Source of the DNA: CAYOHP01 sp964403795 [NCBI: uncultured bacterium]
GTDB taxonomy: Bacteria > Muiribacteriota > UBA6191 > CAZXTJ01
NCBI GenBank assembly: GCA_964403795.1
Contig: CAYOHP010000142.1
Location: forward strand, 1-16,490
DNA: 16,490 bases
Direction of reading: 5' to 3'
The notes below the pieces were generated by a model, which had not been told where the DNA came from, did no database searches, and saw nothing but the letters and a program-made list of their open reading frames with translations. Below are positions 7,308 to 14,262 of the stretch, one piece after another (position 1 is the stretch's first letter; each line of letters begins with the position of its first letter). The position numbers and the translations under genes were made by a program.

Positions 7308-8575
7308 CGAGGTCCTTCTGCGGTCCGGAATCTCTGCACCGGCTCCTCGTGGGTCGTCCCGTCGGGGAGCGAGAAGAGGAGCTGGAAGGCATGTTCGGTC
7401 GCCGGTGCCAGGCCGTCGAGCACGATCCGGTGGCTCAGGGCCGGGGCACCGGGGAGCGATTTCATCCCGTCCAGGCTCCCGGGGCGACCGTACCGCACCG
7501 AGACCCGGATCGGGGTGTCCGACCCCACCTCGATGGAGGCTTCCCGCACCGCCGGGACCACCAGGCATCGGGCCTCGAGGTCCCCGCTCCGGCTGGCCGC
7601 GCCCCACCAGACCGCCAGCGAGAGCCCCAGCACCCCGAGCCCCGCGACCGCGGCGGCCGGGACCCGGGTCGGAGCCGAAGCGGCATCGTCGGGAGGTGCC
7701 AGAGCCGGGGTGCCCACCTGGGTGTCGGGATCTTCGGACTCGAGCGGAGGCGGGGCACCCGGGACCCGCTCCAGGACCTGCAGGATCTCGGCCGCGCTGG
7801 CCGGTCGCTTGCGGGGGTCGGCCTCCAGCATGCGCATGATCAGCTCGGAGACCTCCACCGCCAGCTGGGGGGCCGCCGAGGCGAGCGGCGGGATCGGCTC
7901 GGTGAGGCGGCGGATGGCGGCGGCCAACGGCTCGCCCCCGGCCAGGGGCAGCTTGCCGGCGGCCATCTCGTAGCCCACCAGTGCCAGCGAGTAGAGGTCG
8001 CTCCGGGCGTCGGCACGGCGACCCTGGAGCTGCTCCGGGGCCATGTACTGGGGGGTGCCGACCATGGTGCCCTGGGTGGTGAGGGTCTCGGCCGCAGCGT
8101 GGCGGGCCAGTCCGAAGTCGCAGAGGATCGGCCGGAAGTCGGGGCTCACCAGGATGTTGCCCGGCTTCACGTCCCGGTGGACGAAACCCTTGGCGTGGGC
8201 GTACTTGAGCGCCCGGGCCACATCGACCACCACCCTCAGCACCTCGTCCTGGGTGAAACGCCCGTGGTCCACCTGGACCCGCTGGAAGAGCATGTCCTGG
8301 AGCGAGATCACCCGAACGAAGGGCATCGTGTAGTAGGGGCAGCCCTCGTGCTCGCCCACCGAGAGGATCTCGATGATGCTGGGATGGCGCAGCTGGCGGA
8401 GCGCCTCCGCCTCCCGGGCGAAGCGCTCGCGGGCGTGGCGGTCCGGCGCCTGGAGCAGCACCTTGAGCGCCACGTCGCGGGCCGACTCCTGGTGGTAGGC
8501 ACGGTAGACCTCGGCCAGGGCGCCGCGACCGAGGCGCTCGACGATCCGATAAGGGCCTACGAGCTCGCCGATCAT
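7304..8575 (-). CDS. Membrane Hanks-type Ser/Thr protein kinase with FN3-like extracytoplasmic domain
   Basis: A 423-residue kinase of PknB type. ATG 8575 opens directly into MIGELVGPYRIVERLGRG; the frame is open further upstream, but that part is not kinase-like. Residues 9-270 form the catalytic domain: glycine loop GRGALAEV (16-23, the third Gly replaced by Ala), VALK with Lys38, HRDVKPGN (133-140), DFG (153-155) and GTPQYMAPE (173-181). A Pro/Ala-rich juxtamembrane linker follows, then one membrane helix (307-326). Residues 340-418 end in LDGLAPATEHAFQLLF and RFRTAE, an FN3-like pattern placed outside the inner membrane. It should phosphorylate Ser/Thr residues in response to an envelope signal. 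It overlaps the 250-residue gene by ATGA and diverges from fbp. Confidence 0.94.
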   Translation of the reverse strand: MIGELVGPYRIVERLGRGALAEVYRAYHQESARDVALKVLLQAPDRHARERFAREAEALRQLRHPSIIEILSVGEHEGCPYYTMPFVRVISLQDMLFQRVQVDHGRFTQDEVLRVVVDVARALKYAHAKGFVHRDVKPGNILVSPDFRPILCDFGLARHAAAETLTTQGTMVGTPQYMAPEQLQGRRADARSDLYSLALVGYEMAAGKLPLAGGEPLAAAIRRLTEPIPPLASAAPQLAVEVSELIMRMLEADPRKRPASAAEILQVLERVPGAPPPLESEDPDTQVGTPALAPPDDAASAPTRVPAAAVAGLGVLGLSLAVWWGAASRSGDLEARCLVVPAVREASIEVGSDTPIRVSVRYGRPGSLDGMKSLPGAPALSHRIVLDGLAPATEHAFQLLFSLPDGTTHEEPVQRFRTAEGPR

Positions 8576-8585
8576 CGCCGGGCCG

Positions 8586-8594
8586 AGGGTAGCA
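8586..8594 (-). promoter_or_regulatory. Extended -10 element for the FN3 kinase
   Basis: On the minus strand 8594-8586 reads TGCTACCCT, an extended -10 nearly identical to the TGATACCCT before the sigma54 activator. The predicted +1 is near 8579, only four bases before ATG 8575, and no Shine-Dalgarno sequence is present. No convincing -35 element is visible, as can be the case for extended -10 promoters. Confidence 0.4.
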
Positions 8595-8605
8595 CGGCCC
8601 GACCA

Positions 8606-8614
8606 TGCTAGGAT
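8606..8614 (+). promoter_or_regulatory. Extended -10 element for fbp
   Basis: TGCTAGGAT is an extended -10 with TAGGAT matching TATAAT at four of six positions. The predicted +1 near 8621 gives a 61-base leader ending in the strong ribosome site at 8671-8676. The leader contains a small stem, CCGGC (8638-8642) with GCCGG (8648-8652). This element lies back to back with the kinase -10 at 8586-8594. Confidence 0.4.
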
Positions 8615-8681
8615 CGACTGCCCGGGCGGCACAAGGACCGGCCAGATGCCGGCCGGCCCGGGAGGCGCCGAGGAGGCTCGC

Positions 8682-9722
8682 ATGGCGGGTTCGACCGGAT
8701 CGCGACCCCACAAGATCGTCAACCTCAGCCGGCACATCTACGAGACCCAGGGGGAGCATCCCGAAGCCTCGGGAAAGCTCTCCGCCCTGCTGATGGACCT
8801 GGTGCTCGCCTGCAAGCAGATCCAGGCCACCACCCGCCGGGCCGGCCTGCTCGAGATCCTGGGCGTCACCGGCCGCGCCAACGTGCATGGCGAGGAGGTC
8901 AAGAAGCTCGACGAGCTGGCCGACCGGATCCTCTACCAGGCGATGGACCACGGGGGACACCTCTGCGCCATGGCGAGCGAGGAGGCCGAGGACGTCCTCA
9001 CCATCCCCCAGCACTATGCCAAGGGCAAGTACGTGCTGCTCTACGACCCCCTCGACGGGTCGTCGAACATCGACGCCAATGTGAGCGTAGGGACCATCTT
9101 CTCGGTCTACCGCCGGCGCTCCGAGTCCGGGGACGGGACCCTCGACGACCTGCTCAGGCCGGGCACCGAGCAGGTCTGTGCGGGGTACGTCATCTACGGC
9201 TCGGCCTCGGTGCTGGTCTACACCACCGGACAGGGGGTCCACGGCTTCACCTTCGACCCTTCGGTGGGCGAGTTCCTGTTGACCCACGAGGACATGCGAT
9301 GCCCCACGAAGGGGAAGATCTACTCGGTCAACGAGGGCAACGACGCTTACTGGGACGAGGGGACCCGGAACTACCTCAAGTTCCTGAAGACCCCTGACAA
9401 GGCCAGCGATCGGCCCTACTCGTCCCGCTACATCGGGTCCCTGGTGGCCGACTTCCACCGGAACCTGCTCTACGGGGGCATCTTCCTGTACCCCGCCGAC
9501 AACAAGTCCGAGCGCAACAAGAAGGGCAAGCTCCGACTCCTCTACGAGGCGAGCCCTCTGGCCTGGATCGCGGAGCAGGCCGGGGGGATGGCCTCCAACG
9601 GGCGGGAGCGGATCCTCGACCTCGTGCCGACCGAACTCCACGAGCGGACGCCGCTGGTCATCGGATCGCGCCAGGACGTGCTCTGCTACGAGGAGTTCTT
9701 CCAGGGGAAGCGGACCAAGTAG
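8682..9722 (+). CDS. fbp: Fructose-1,6-bisphosphatase class I
   Basis: A 346-residue enzyme, close to the usual 330-340. ATG 8682 follows AGGAGG (8671-8676) by five bases; an in-frame ATG at 8646 has weaker context. It hydrolyses fructose 1,6-bisphosphate to fructose 6-phosphate and phosphate in gluconeogenesis or the Calvin cycle, in the cytoplasm. Seen in sequence: GKLSALLMDLVLACKQI (31-47), the metal-binding acidic pair in MASEEAED (97-104), the signature DPLDGSSNIDANVSVGTIF (122-140), the substrate-site segment YSSRYIGSLVADFHRNLLYG (246-265), and Glu289 in LLYEASPLAWIAEQAGG. All of the catalytic metal ligands I can identify are present. It is a lone transcription unit between divergent and convergent neighbours, and no Calvin-cycle partner genes are visible. 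Confidence 0.97.
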   Translation: MAGSTGSRPHKIVNLSRHIYETQGEHPEASGKLSALLMDLVLACKQIQATTRRAGLLEILGVTGRANVHGEEVKKLDELADRILYQAMDHGGHLCAMASEEAEDVLTIPQHYAKGKYVLLYDPLDGSSNIDANVSVGTIFSVYRRRSESGDGTLDDLLRPGTEQVCAGYVIYGSASVLVYTTGQGVHGFTFDPSVGEFLLTHEDMRCPTKGKIYSVNEGNDAYWDEGTRNYLKFLKTPDKASDRPYSSRYIGSLVADFHRNLLYGGIFLYPADNKSERNKKGKLRLLYEASPLAWIAEQAGGMASNGRERILDLVPTELHERTPLVIGSRQDVLCYEEFFQGKRTK

Positions 9723-9740
9723 GTCGGAGGGGCGCCGGGC

Positions 9741-10973
9741 CTACTTGGCCAGACCCAGCCGGGCCCAGAAGCTCTTCGAGACCTCGGGCTTGGTGCCGGC
9801 CGCCACCCCGGTGACCAGCCGGGCCAGCTCCACGTGGGCCTCGGCCAGCGGGATCTCGGGCTCGTTCTGGACCAGCAGGGCGCCCCGGTCGAGGCTCTGG
9901 CGGGCGGCCCGGTGGTCGAAGGGAAGGCTGCCGAGCACCTTGTGGCGCAGGCTCTTCTCGACGTTCTCCCGCAGGTTCTGGTCCGACTTCAGCTCCTTGT
10001 TGAGGACCACGTCCACCGACTCGGAGTTGATCGCCAGCAGGTCGAGGATGGCGAACCAGCGCAGGGCGTTCTTGATGGCCAGCACCTCGGGGGTCATCAC
10101 GTAGAGGCGCCGGTCGGCAGACTCCATCAGCGAGAGGTTCACCTCGGCCACGGAGTTGGCGGTGTCCACCAGCACGTAGTCGTAGCTGCTGCGCAGCACC
10201 TCCAGCACCACCCTGACGAGGTCTGGAGTGATGGCCTCGGCCTCCTCGGGGCGCTGGGGCGAGGGGATGAGGTCGACCCCGGACTGGGTGGTCTCCACGA
10301 TCCGGTCGAGGGTGTCCATCCCGATCTCGGTCTCCCCGGCCAGGGCCGAGAGGCTTCGGGAGACCTTGACGTTGAAGATCGCGCTCTGGTCCCCGAACAT
10401 CAGGTTCATGTCGAGGACTGCCACCTGCTTGCCGGGATGCAGCCGCTTGATGGCTGCGGCCAGGTTGGCGGTCACCAGGCTGAGCCCGCATCCGCCGGTG
10501 GCGGTGAAGAGTCCGATCACCGACCCCGGGGTGCGGCCCCCGGCTTCGGAGGTTCCCGGGTCGACGGTCTTGACCCGGTACCGCTTGGACATGGTCGACA
10601 TGATCTTCATGGAGATCGTGGGATTGATCGCCATGAAGCGGTGGAACTCGTGGGCCTCCACCTCGAAGAGCTCGCCGGCCTCGGCCAGCACCGCACCGGC
10701 CATGCGGGGGCTGCCTTCGATCACGCCCATCTCGCCGAAGAAGTCGCCCTCGCGGAGGGTGGCCACTTCGATCTCCGGGCCGCCGGCCTCCTCCCGGACG
10801 ATCCGTACCGAGCCTTTCTTGATGATGTAGAAGGCGTCCGGCGGATCCCCGGTCCGGAACAGGCGATGGCCCGCCGGGAAGGGCTTCTCCTCGATGATGT
10901 TGCCGAGCTTCTCGAGGTCGGACGCGCTCAGGCCCTTGAAGATCGGGACCTTCTTCAGGAGCTCGGAATCCAA
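9741..10973 (-). CDS. Cyclic-nucleotide-binding domain fused to a CpaE/MinD-like ATPase domain
   Basis: A 410-residue protein beginning at TTG 10973 (MDSELLKKVPIFKGLS), with GGGAG eight bases upstream; the start matches the usual opening of cNMP-binding domains. Residues 8-130 are a CRP-type sensor with phosphate cassette GDFFGEMGVIEGSPRMA (76-92), including Glu81 and Arg90, so cyclic nucleotide binding looks possible. No helix-turn-helix follows. Residues 151-390 are a CpaE/MinD-type domain: SVIGLFTATGGCGLSLVTANLA region (151-172), AVLDMNLMFGD (185-195), YDYVLVDT (264-271). The Walker A lacks both lysines of canonical MinD, having T-G-G-C-G-L-S, a drift known in CpaE-like proteins. CpaE positions Tad/Flp pilus machinery at the pole, so this may be a second-messenger-controlled localiser (inference). 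It converges with fbp, 18 bases apart. Confidence 0.92.
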   Translation of the reverse strand: MDSELLKKVPIFKGLSASDLEKLGNIIEEKPFPAGHRLFRTGDPPDAFYIIKKGSVRIVREEAGGPEIEVATLREGDFFGEMGVIEGSPRMAGAVLAEAGELFEVEAHEFHRFMAINPTISMKIMSTMSKRYRVKTVDPGTSEAGGRTPGSVIGLFTATGGCGLSLVTANLAAAIKRLHPGKQVAVLDMNLMFGDQSAIFNVKVSRSLSALAGETEIGMDTLDRIVETTQSGVDLIPSPQRPEEAEAITPDLVRVVLEVLRSSYDYVLVDTANSVAEVNLSLMESADRRLYVMTPEVLAIKNALRWFAILDLLAINSESVDVVLNKELKSDQNLRENVEKSLRHKVLGSLPFDHRAARQSLDRGALLVQNEPEIPLAEAHVELARLVTGVAAGTKPEVSKSFWARLGLAK

Positions 10974-10996
10974 GCGCGGATCTCCCTTGCGTAGGA

Positions 10997-11017
10997 CGGG
11001 GGAACGAGGCTCCCCCG
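10997..11017. promoter_or_regulatory. Inverted repeat over the predicted transcription start of the cNMP gene
   Basis: CGGGGGA (10997-11003) and TCCCCCG (11011-11017) form a perfect 7-bp inverted repeat with a 7-base centre. It covers the predicted +1 (11014). It could be an operator, or a 5' hairpin in the mRNA; the sequence does not decide which. Confidence 0.4.
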
Positions 11018-11020
11018 GCG

Positions 11021-11050
11021 AGTATAGGCTTCGCCTCCGCGGCGGTTCAA
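11021..11050 (-). promoter_or_regulatory. Promoter of the cNMP-CpaE-like gene
   Basis: On the minus strand TTGAAC (11050-11045), an 18-base spacer and TATACT (11026-11021) form the best sigma70-type promoter in the window, with four and five of six consensus matches. The predicted +1 is near 11014, giving a leader of about 40 bases with a ribosome site GGGAG before TTG 10973. Confidence 0.6.
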
Positions 11051-11149
11051 GGCGACCTCCGCGGCGTGCAAAAGCCGGATCCGGATCCCGGGGTCATGGC
11101 GGTTCCTACCGACCGGGACGGTGGTCCGCGGAAAAACCTGCAGACCGGG

Positions 11150-12055
11150 CTAAAGGTCGTCCGGGGTACGGCCGATGTTCCTGGTGTCAGCGCCCCGACC
11201 GGAGAGGCCGGACCGGGGCGGCGCCGAAGGAGGCCGATCTTGGACCCGATGACCATCCAGTTCACCGTGTTCGTGGAACTCCTGCTCGTCACCCTGCACC
11301 TCTACCGCGTGACCTACGACCTGGCCTGACCCCGACCCCGATCCCGGGTCCGGTCCCGGGAACCCCTCGGGGGTGAACCCCTCGAGCAGATGGTCGGCGG
11401 TCACTTCGACCGCATCGGCCATCACCTCGGTGCGTGGCGGCGGGACTCCCTGGGGAGGCCGCGGTACCGGGCGCATCTGGCGGTCCTGGCGATCCAGGAC
11501 CCGCTCGCCGCCTACTGCATCGAAGACCTGGAGCCGGATCCTCACCTCTGCGAGCTCCCCGTCGAGCTGGGTGCGGTCCCACCAGGTGGGCAGCGCATAG
11601 CCCGACTGCCGGGCCGCCACCAGGCGATGGACCGGCACTTCCAGGGAGACCAGGGCCCCCACCCCCAGCCGCCGGGCCAACTGGCGCAGGCCCACCCGAC
11701 TGCGGAGCAGCTCCCGGCCTGCGGCATCGATCCGGGCCTGGACCGCCTGGAAAGGCGCCACCCGGAATCCGACCGCCCGCAAGCGAGCCTCGAAGACCGC
11801 CGCGATCCGTTCCGCCACTTCGGGGTCGCCCTCGTCCAGGGTCACCTTGGCGATCGCGATCCGCCGCCGCAGCTCCCGTTCGTCGCGGGCCCGGTCCCGC
11901 GCCTCCCGCTCCTGGCGCAGGCCCGCCACGACCCTCCGGGCGAGCGGTCCCAGGTCCTTGCCCACCCGGATGGCCCCGGCGGATCCAGGGGACGCGGACA
12001 GGACCAGGAACATGGCTGCCAGGACCGCCCGATCGTGCCGCGTCGCCGCCTCCAT
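11150..12055 (-). CDS. Exported CsgG-like protein with an anomalous 3' tail
   Basis: A 301-residue frame from ATG 12055, with GGGAGG upstream. Residues 8-28 are a signal peptide (VLAAMFLVLSASPGSAGA) with no lipobox Cys. Residues 30-66 are a charged helix. Residues 66-226 follow the layout of CsgG/TolB-N-like envelope domains: a first strand IAIAKVTLDEGD, the helix VAERIAAVFEARLRAVGFRV, ARRLGVGALVSLEV, then AEVRIRLQVFDAVGGERVLD and a last helix MADAVEVTADHLLEGF. The fold call is by pattern only. From about residue 235 the frame turns into a GSGSGSG tract and then sequence in which about a third of codons end in A/T, unlike the rest. The true end may be near residue 245 (see findings). It lies 83 bases after the second tandem kinase, on the same strand, probably in one operon. 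Confidence 0.72.
   Translation of the reverse strand: MEAATRHDRAVLAAMFLVLSASPGSAGAIRVGKDLGPLARRVVAGLRQEREARDRARDERELRRRIAIAKVTLDEGDPEVAERIAAVFEARLRAVGFRVAPFQAVQARIDAAGRELLRSRVGLRQLARRLGVGALVSLEVPVHRLVAARQSGYALPTWWDRTQLDGELAEVRIRLQVFDAVGGERVLDRQDRQMRPVPRPPQGVPPPRTEVMADAVEVTADHLLEGFTPEGFPGPDPGSGSGSGQVVGHAVEVQGDEQEFHEHGELDGHRVQDRPPSAPPRSGLSGRGADTRNIGRTPDDL
11191..11220 (+). promoter_or_regulatory. Strong two-part hairpin before the small membrane ORF
   Basis: CGCCCCG (11191-11197) pairs with CGGGGCG (11214-11220), and inside it CCGG (11199-11202) pairs with CCGG (11208-11211) over an AGAGG loop. It ends six bases before the AAGGAGG ribosome site of the small ORF at 11240. It may be a leader structure of that ORF, or a terminator for minus-strand transcripts. 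The remainder of 11051-11190 has no coding signature that I trust. Confidence 0.4.
11240..11329 (+). CDS. Candidate 29-residue membrane peptide
   Basis: A very short ORF from TTG 11240, with an excellent ribosome site AAGGAGG (11227-11233) six bases upstream; ATG 11249 in the same frame is the alternative start. The stop is TGA 11327. The peptide has a hydrophobic core (FTVFVELLLVTLHLY) long enough for one membrane helix, then RVTYDLA. Of 29 sense codons, 28 end in G or C, matching the codon use of genuine genes here, whereas the same frame upstream of 11240 has many A/T third positions. It lies antisense to the 3' tail of the CsgG-like frame, whose codon bias is lost there. Function is unknown; small regulatory membrane proteins look like this, but no homolog comes to mind. 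Confidence 0.5.
   Translation: MDPMTIQFTVFVELLLVTLHLYRVTYDLA
11342..11361. repeat. Inverted repeat TCCCGGG/CCCGGGA
   Basis: TCCCGGG (11342-11348) and CCCGGGA (11355-11361) form a perfect 7-bp stem with a 6-base loop, 12 bases after the small ORF stop. Beside it AACCCCTCG is directly repeated (11361-11369 and 11376-11384). It could be a transcription end for the plus strand, but it lacks a T-run. Confidence 0.35.
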
Positions 12056-12138
12056 GGCTTGGACCTCCCGGGAATCGAATCGACCATCCGGACCGTGGGG
12101 CTGAGGGTTCGGAGCCAGGCGGGAACTCGTTCACAGGC

Positions 12139-14262
12139 TCAGCCCTCGCTCGGCTCCTCCAGTTCGACCGGGTCGCCCTCCGCCGGCTGGTCGAGTGCCC
12201 CGGGAGACGGCTCGAAGAGACCCTCGGAGGCATGAGGCCGGACCCGGTCGATGCGCAGCTCCCCGAGCCGCACCAGCACCGGGGTCGAACCCTCGGTCGC
12301 GGTGGTGGCCCGGAGGACCTGGAAGAGCATGCCGGAACGGACGCCCCGCCGGCTCCCGACGCCGATCCGGTAGGTGCCGGCGCCCAGATCCTTCTCGATG
12401 CGGCTCCGGGTCGACTCGCGAAGCGCCAGGCGGACCGCCTCCCGGGCGGAACGGATCCAGACCTGGATCAGGCACCAGCCTGCCAGGAGTCCGATCCCCA
12501 CCCGGGCCGCGCTCCGGAACATCCCGTCGACCTGCCAGGACGCGGCCAGGCCGAGCAGGGCGACGAGCCAAAGGGTGACACCGATCAGGGCGAGGCCGCG
12601 TCCCCGGTACCCGAGCCAGAGGTGGCCCAGGCCCGGCAGGAGGCGCGACAGACCGGCCGCCCGCTCGGGGTCCAGGCCCTCGGGACCGCCCGGGGACTCC
12701 GAGGGGATCGGGACCGCACCCGAGGAGGCCGTCTGCCCCCCGGGGCCTCCCGCACCCGGACCCGCCGATCCCTCACCCCGACCTCGGCTCTTGCCCGAGG
12801 CCGGGGCGGGAACTCCCGAGGCCACCCGCTTCCAGATCTCGCCGGGTTCCCGGGCCCCGGGGGGGGCCGGGGGGCCGGTCTCGGCCTTGCTCTCCCGCAG
12901 GATCTCCGAGGGTTTGGCCCCGTCCTCGAACCAGAGCGGGGCGTGGAGGGCCGCTCCCTCCCGCTCGAGTTCGGACTCGCGGCCTCTGGTGATGCGTTCC
13001 CGGAGGATCTCCTCGAAGCCCTGGGCGACCCGGTCCTCGGGATCCGCGACCAGCATCCGCATGACTTCCTTGTGGGCTTCGGAGAGTCGTCCCATGCGGT
13101 AGAGCGCCAGGGCGAACTCGAGCAGGTAGACCCGGTTGCCGGGTTGGAGGGTGACGGCCTTCTCGAAGCTCTCGATGGCATTGAGCGCCAGGTCCCGTTC
13201 GGCGTAGAGCTTGGCGAGCATGAAGTGGGCCGGGGCGAAGTCGTCGCGCTGACGGATCACGAAGCGGGCGAGCGACGAGGCCAGCGAGGCCTGCCCGTTC
13301 TTGTAGGCGCCCCGGGCCAGGGTCCACTTCTCGTGCACGTCGTCGCCGAAGAAGGTGCCGGCGTGGCGACCCGAGGATGCGGAGCGCCGCAGGCCGCGCA
13401 GGGCCTTGCCGAGGTCGGCCGCCGAGCGGAACCGGTCTTCGGGGTGGGGCCGGCAGAGGCTGGCGAGGATCTCGTCGAGTTCGGGCGGAAGGCCGTCCAC
13501 CAGGCTGCTGGGCGGGTCGGGAGGGCCCTTCAACTGGCGGAGCACGATCTCCTGGGGGTTCCCGCCCGGGAAGGGATGTCGACCGGTGAGCATCTCCCAG
13601 GCCATCACCCCGACGCTGTAGAGGTCGGCGGTCTGGTCGATCTCCTTGCCCTGGTTCTGCTCGGGGGGCGCGTACAGGTAGGTCCCCAGCACCTGGCCGG
13701 TCTCGGTTCCGACCCCCGAGGTGTTGGACACCCGGGCGATCCCGAAGTCGACCAGCTTGAGCACCCCGTCCTGGTTGACCAGTACGTTGTGGGGCTTCAC
13801 GTCCCGGTGGATGATGCCCCTGGAATGGGCATGGTCGAGGGCCCGGGCCAGCTCCTCCACCAGATCCAGGACATCGCCCGGCGGCAGGCCCCCCTCGTCG
13901 TTGAGCAGGGCGCGCAGGCTCACTCCGTTGACGTACTCCAGCGAGATCCACTGGGTCCGCTCCTCGGGCGGGGACCGGCCCAGGAAGCGCACGATGTTGG
14001 GGTGGTCGAGTCTCGAGTAGACCTTGGCCTCCTGCTCGAAGCGGGCCCGGACCCGGGGATCCTCGGCCAGCTCCGAGAACAGGGTCTTGACCGCCACGAA
14101 GCGCGAGGAGTCGAGGTCGAATCCGACGTAGACCGCGCCCATCCCCCCGTGTCCGAGCTTGCCGAGGATCCGGATCGGTCCCAACTGGCGGACCCGGGGA
14201 GCGCCGGACCTCGGACCCTCTCCCCGGGACCGGGTCGACCCGGGGGGGACCCCGTCGGTCAC
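12139..14262 (-). CDS. Second tandem Ser/Thr kinase: kinase-TPR-2TM-beta domain
   Basis: A 707-residue protein. GTG 14262 is chosen because it overlaps the preceding kinase stop as GTGA, with GAGGG just upstream. Residues 28-295 are a Hanks-type kinase: GHGGMG (37-42), VAVK with Lys59, HRDVKPHN (152-159), DFG (172-174) and APPEQNQG (198-205). Residues 310-425 are TPR-like helices (FAPAHFMLAKLY, then ESFEKAVTLQPGN). A Pro/Gly-rich linker (462-530) leads to SRLLPGLGHLWLGYRGRG and two membrane helices (556-574, 585-602). Residues 628-680 form a beta domain (YRIGVGSRRGVRSGMLFQVL, then LGELRIDRV) resembling the FlgT C-terminal module. Both ends should be cytoplasmic if there are two helices, although topology is uncertain. 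It is a clear paralogue of its upstream neighbour. Confidence 0.94.
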   Translation of the reverse strand: MTDGVPPGSTRSRGEGPRSGAPRVRQLGPIRILGKLGHGGMGAVYVGFDLDSSRFVAVKTLFSELAEDPRVRARFEQEAKVYSRLDHPNIVRFLGRSPPEERTQWISLEYVNGVSLRALLNDEGGLPPGDVLDLVEELARALDHAHSRGIIHRDVKPHNVLVNQDGVLKLVDFGIARVSNTSGVGTETGQVLGTYLYAPPEQNQGKEIDQTADLYSVGVMAWEMLTGRHPFPGGNPQEIVLRQLKGPPDPPSSLVDGLPPELDEILASLCRPHPEDRFRSAADLGKALRGLRRSASSGRHAGTFFGDDVHEKWTLARGAYKNGQASLASSLARFVIRQRDDFAPAHFMLAKLYAERDLALNAIESFEKAVTLQPGNRVYLLEFALALYRMGRLSEAHKEVMRMLVADPEDRVAQGFEEILRERITRGRESELEREGAALHAPLWFEDGAKPSEILRESKAETGPPAPPGAREPGEIWKRVASGVPAPASGKSRGRGEGSAGPGAGGPGGQTASSGAVPIPSESPGGPEGLDPERAAGLSRLLPGLGHLWLGYRGRGLALIGVTLWLVALLGLAASWQVDGMFRSAARVGIGLLAGWCLIQVWIRSAREAVRLALRESTRSRIEKDLGAGTYRIGVGSRRGVRSGMLFQVLRATTATEGSTPVLVRLGELRIDRVRPHASEGLFEPSPGALDQPAEGDPVELEEPSEG

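Noticed and set aside
6555-9641. A 1028-residue minus-strand frame through fbp and the FN3 kinase
   Set aside because: It is antisense to fbp and out of frame with the kinase; only its last 250 residues, from ATG 7307, form a real gene.
11066-11329. An 87-residue version of the small membrane ORF starting at GTG 11066
   Set aside because: Its first 58 codons lack the G/C third-position bias and contain low-complexity sequence; the bias and a ribosome site begin at TTG 11240.
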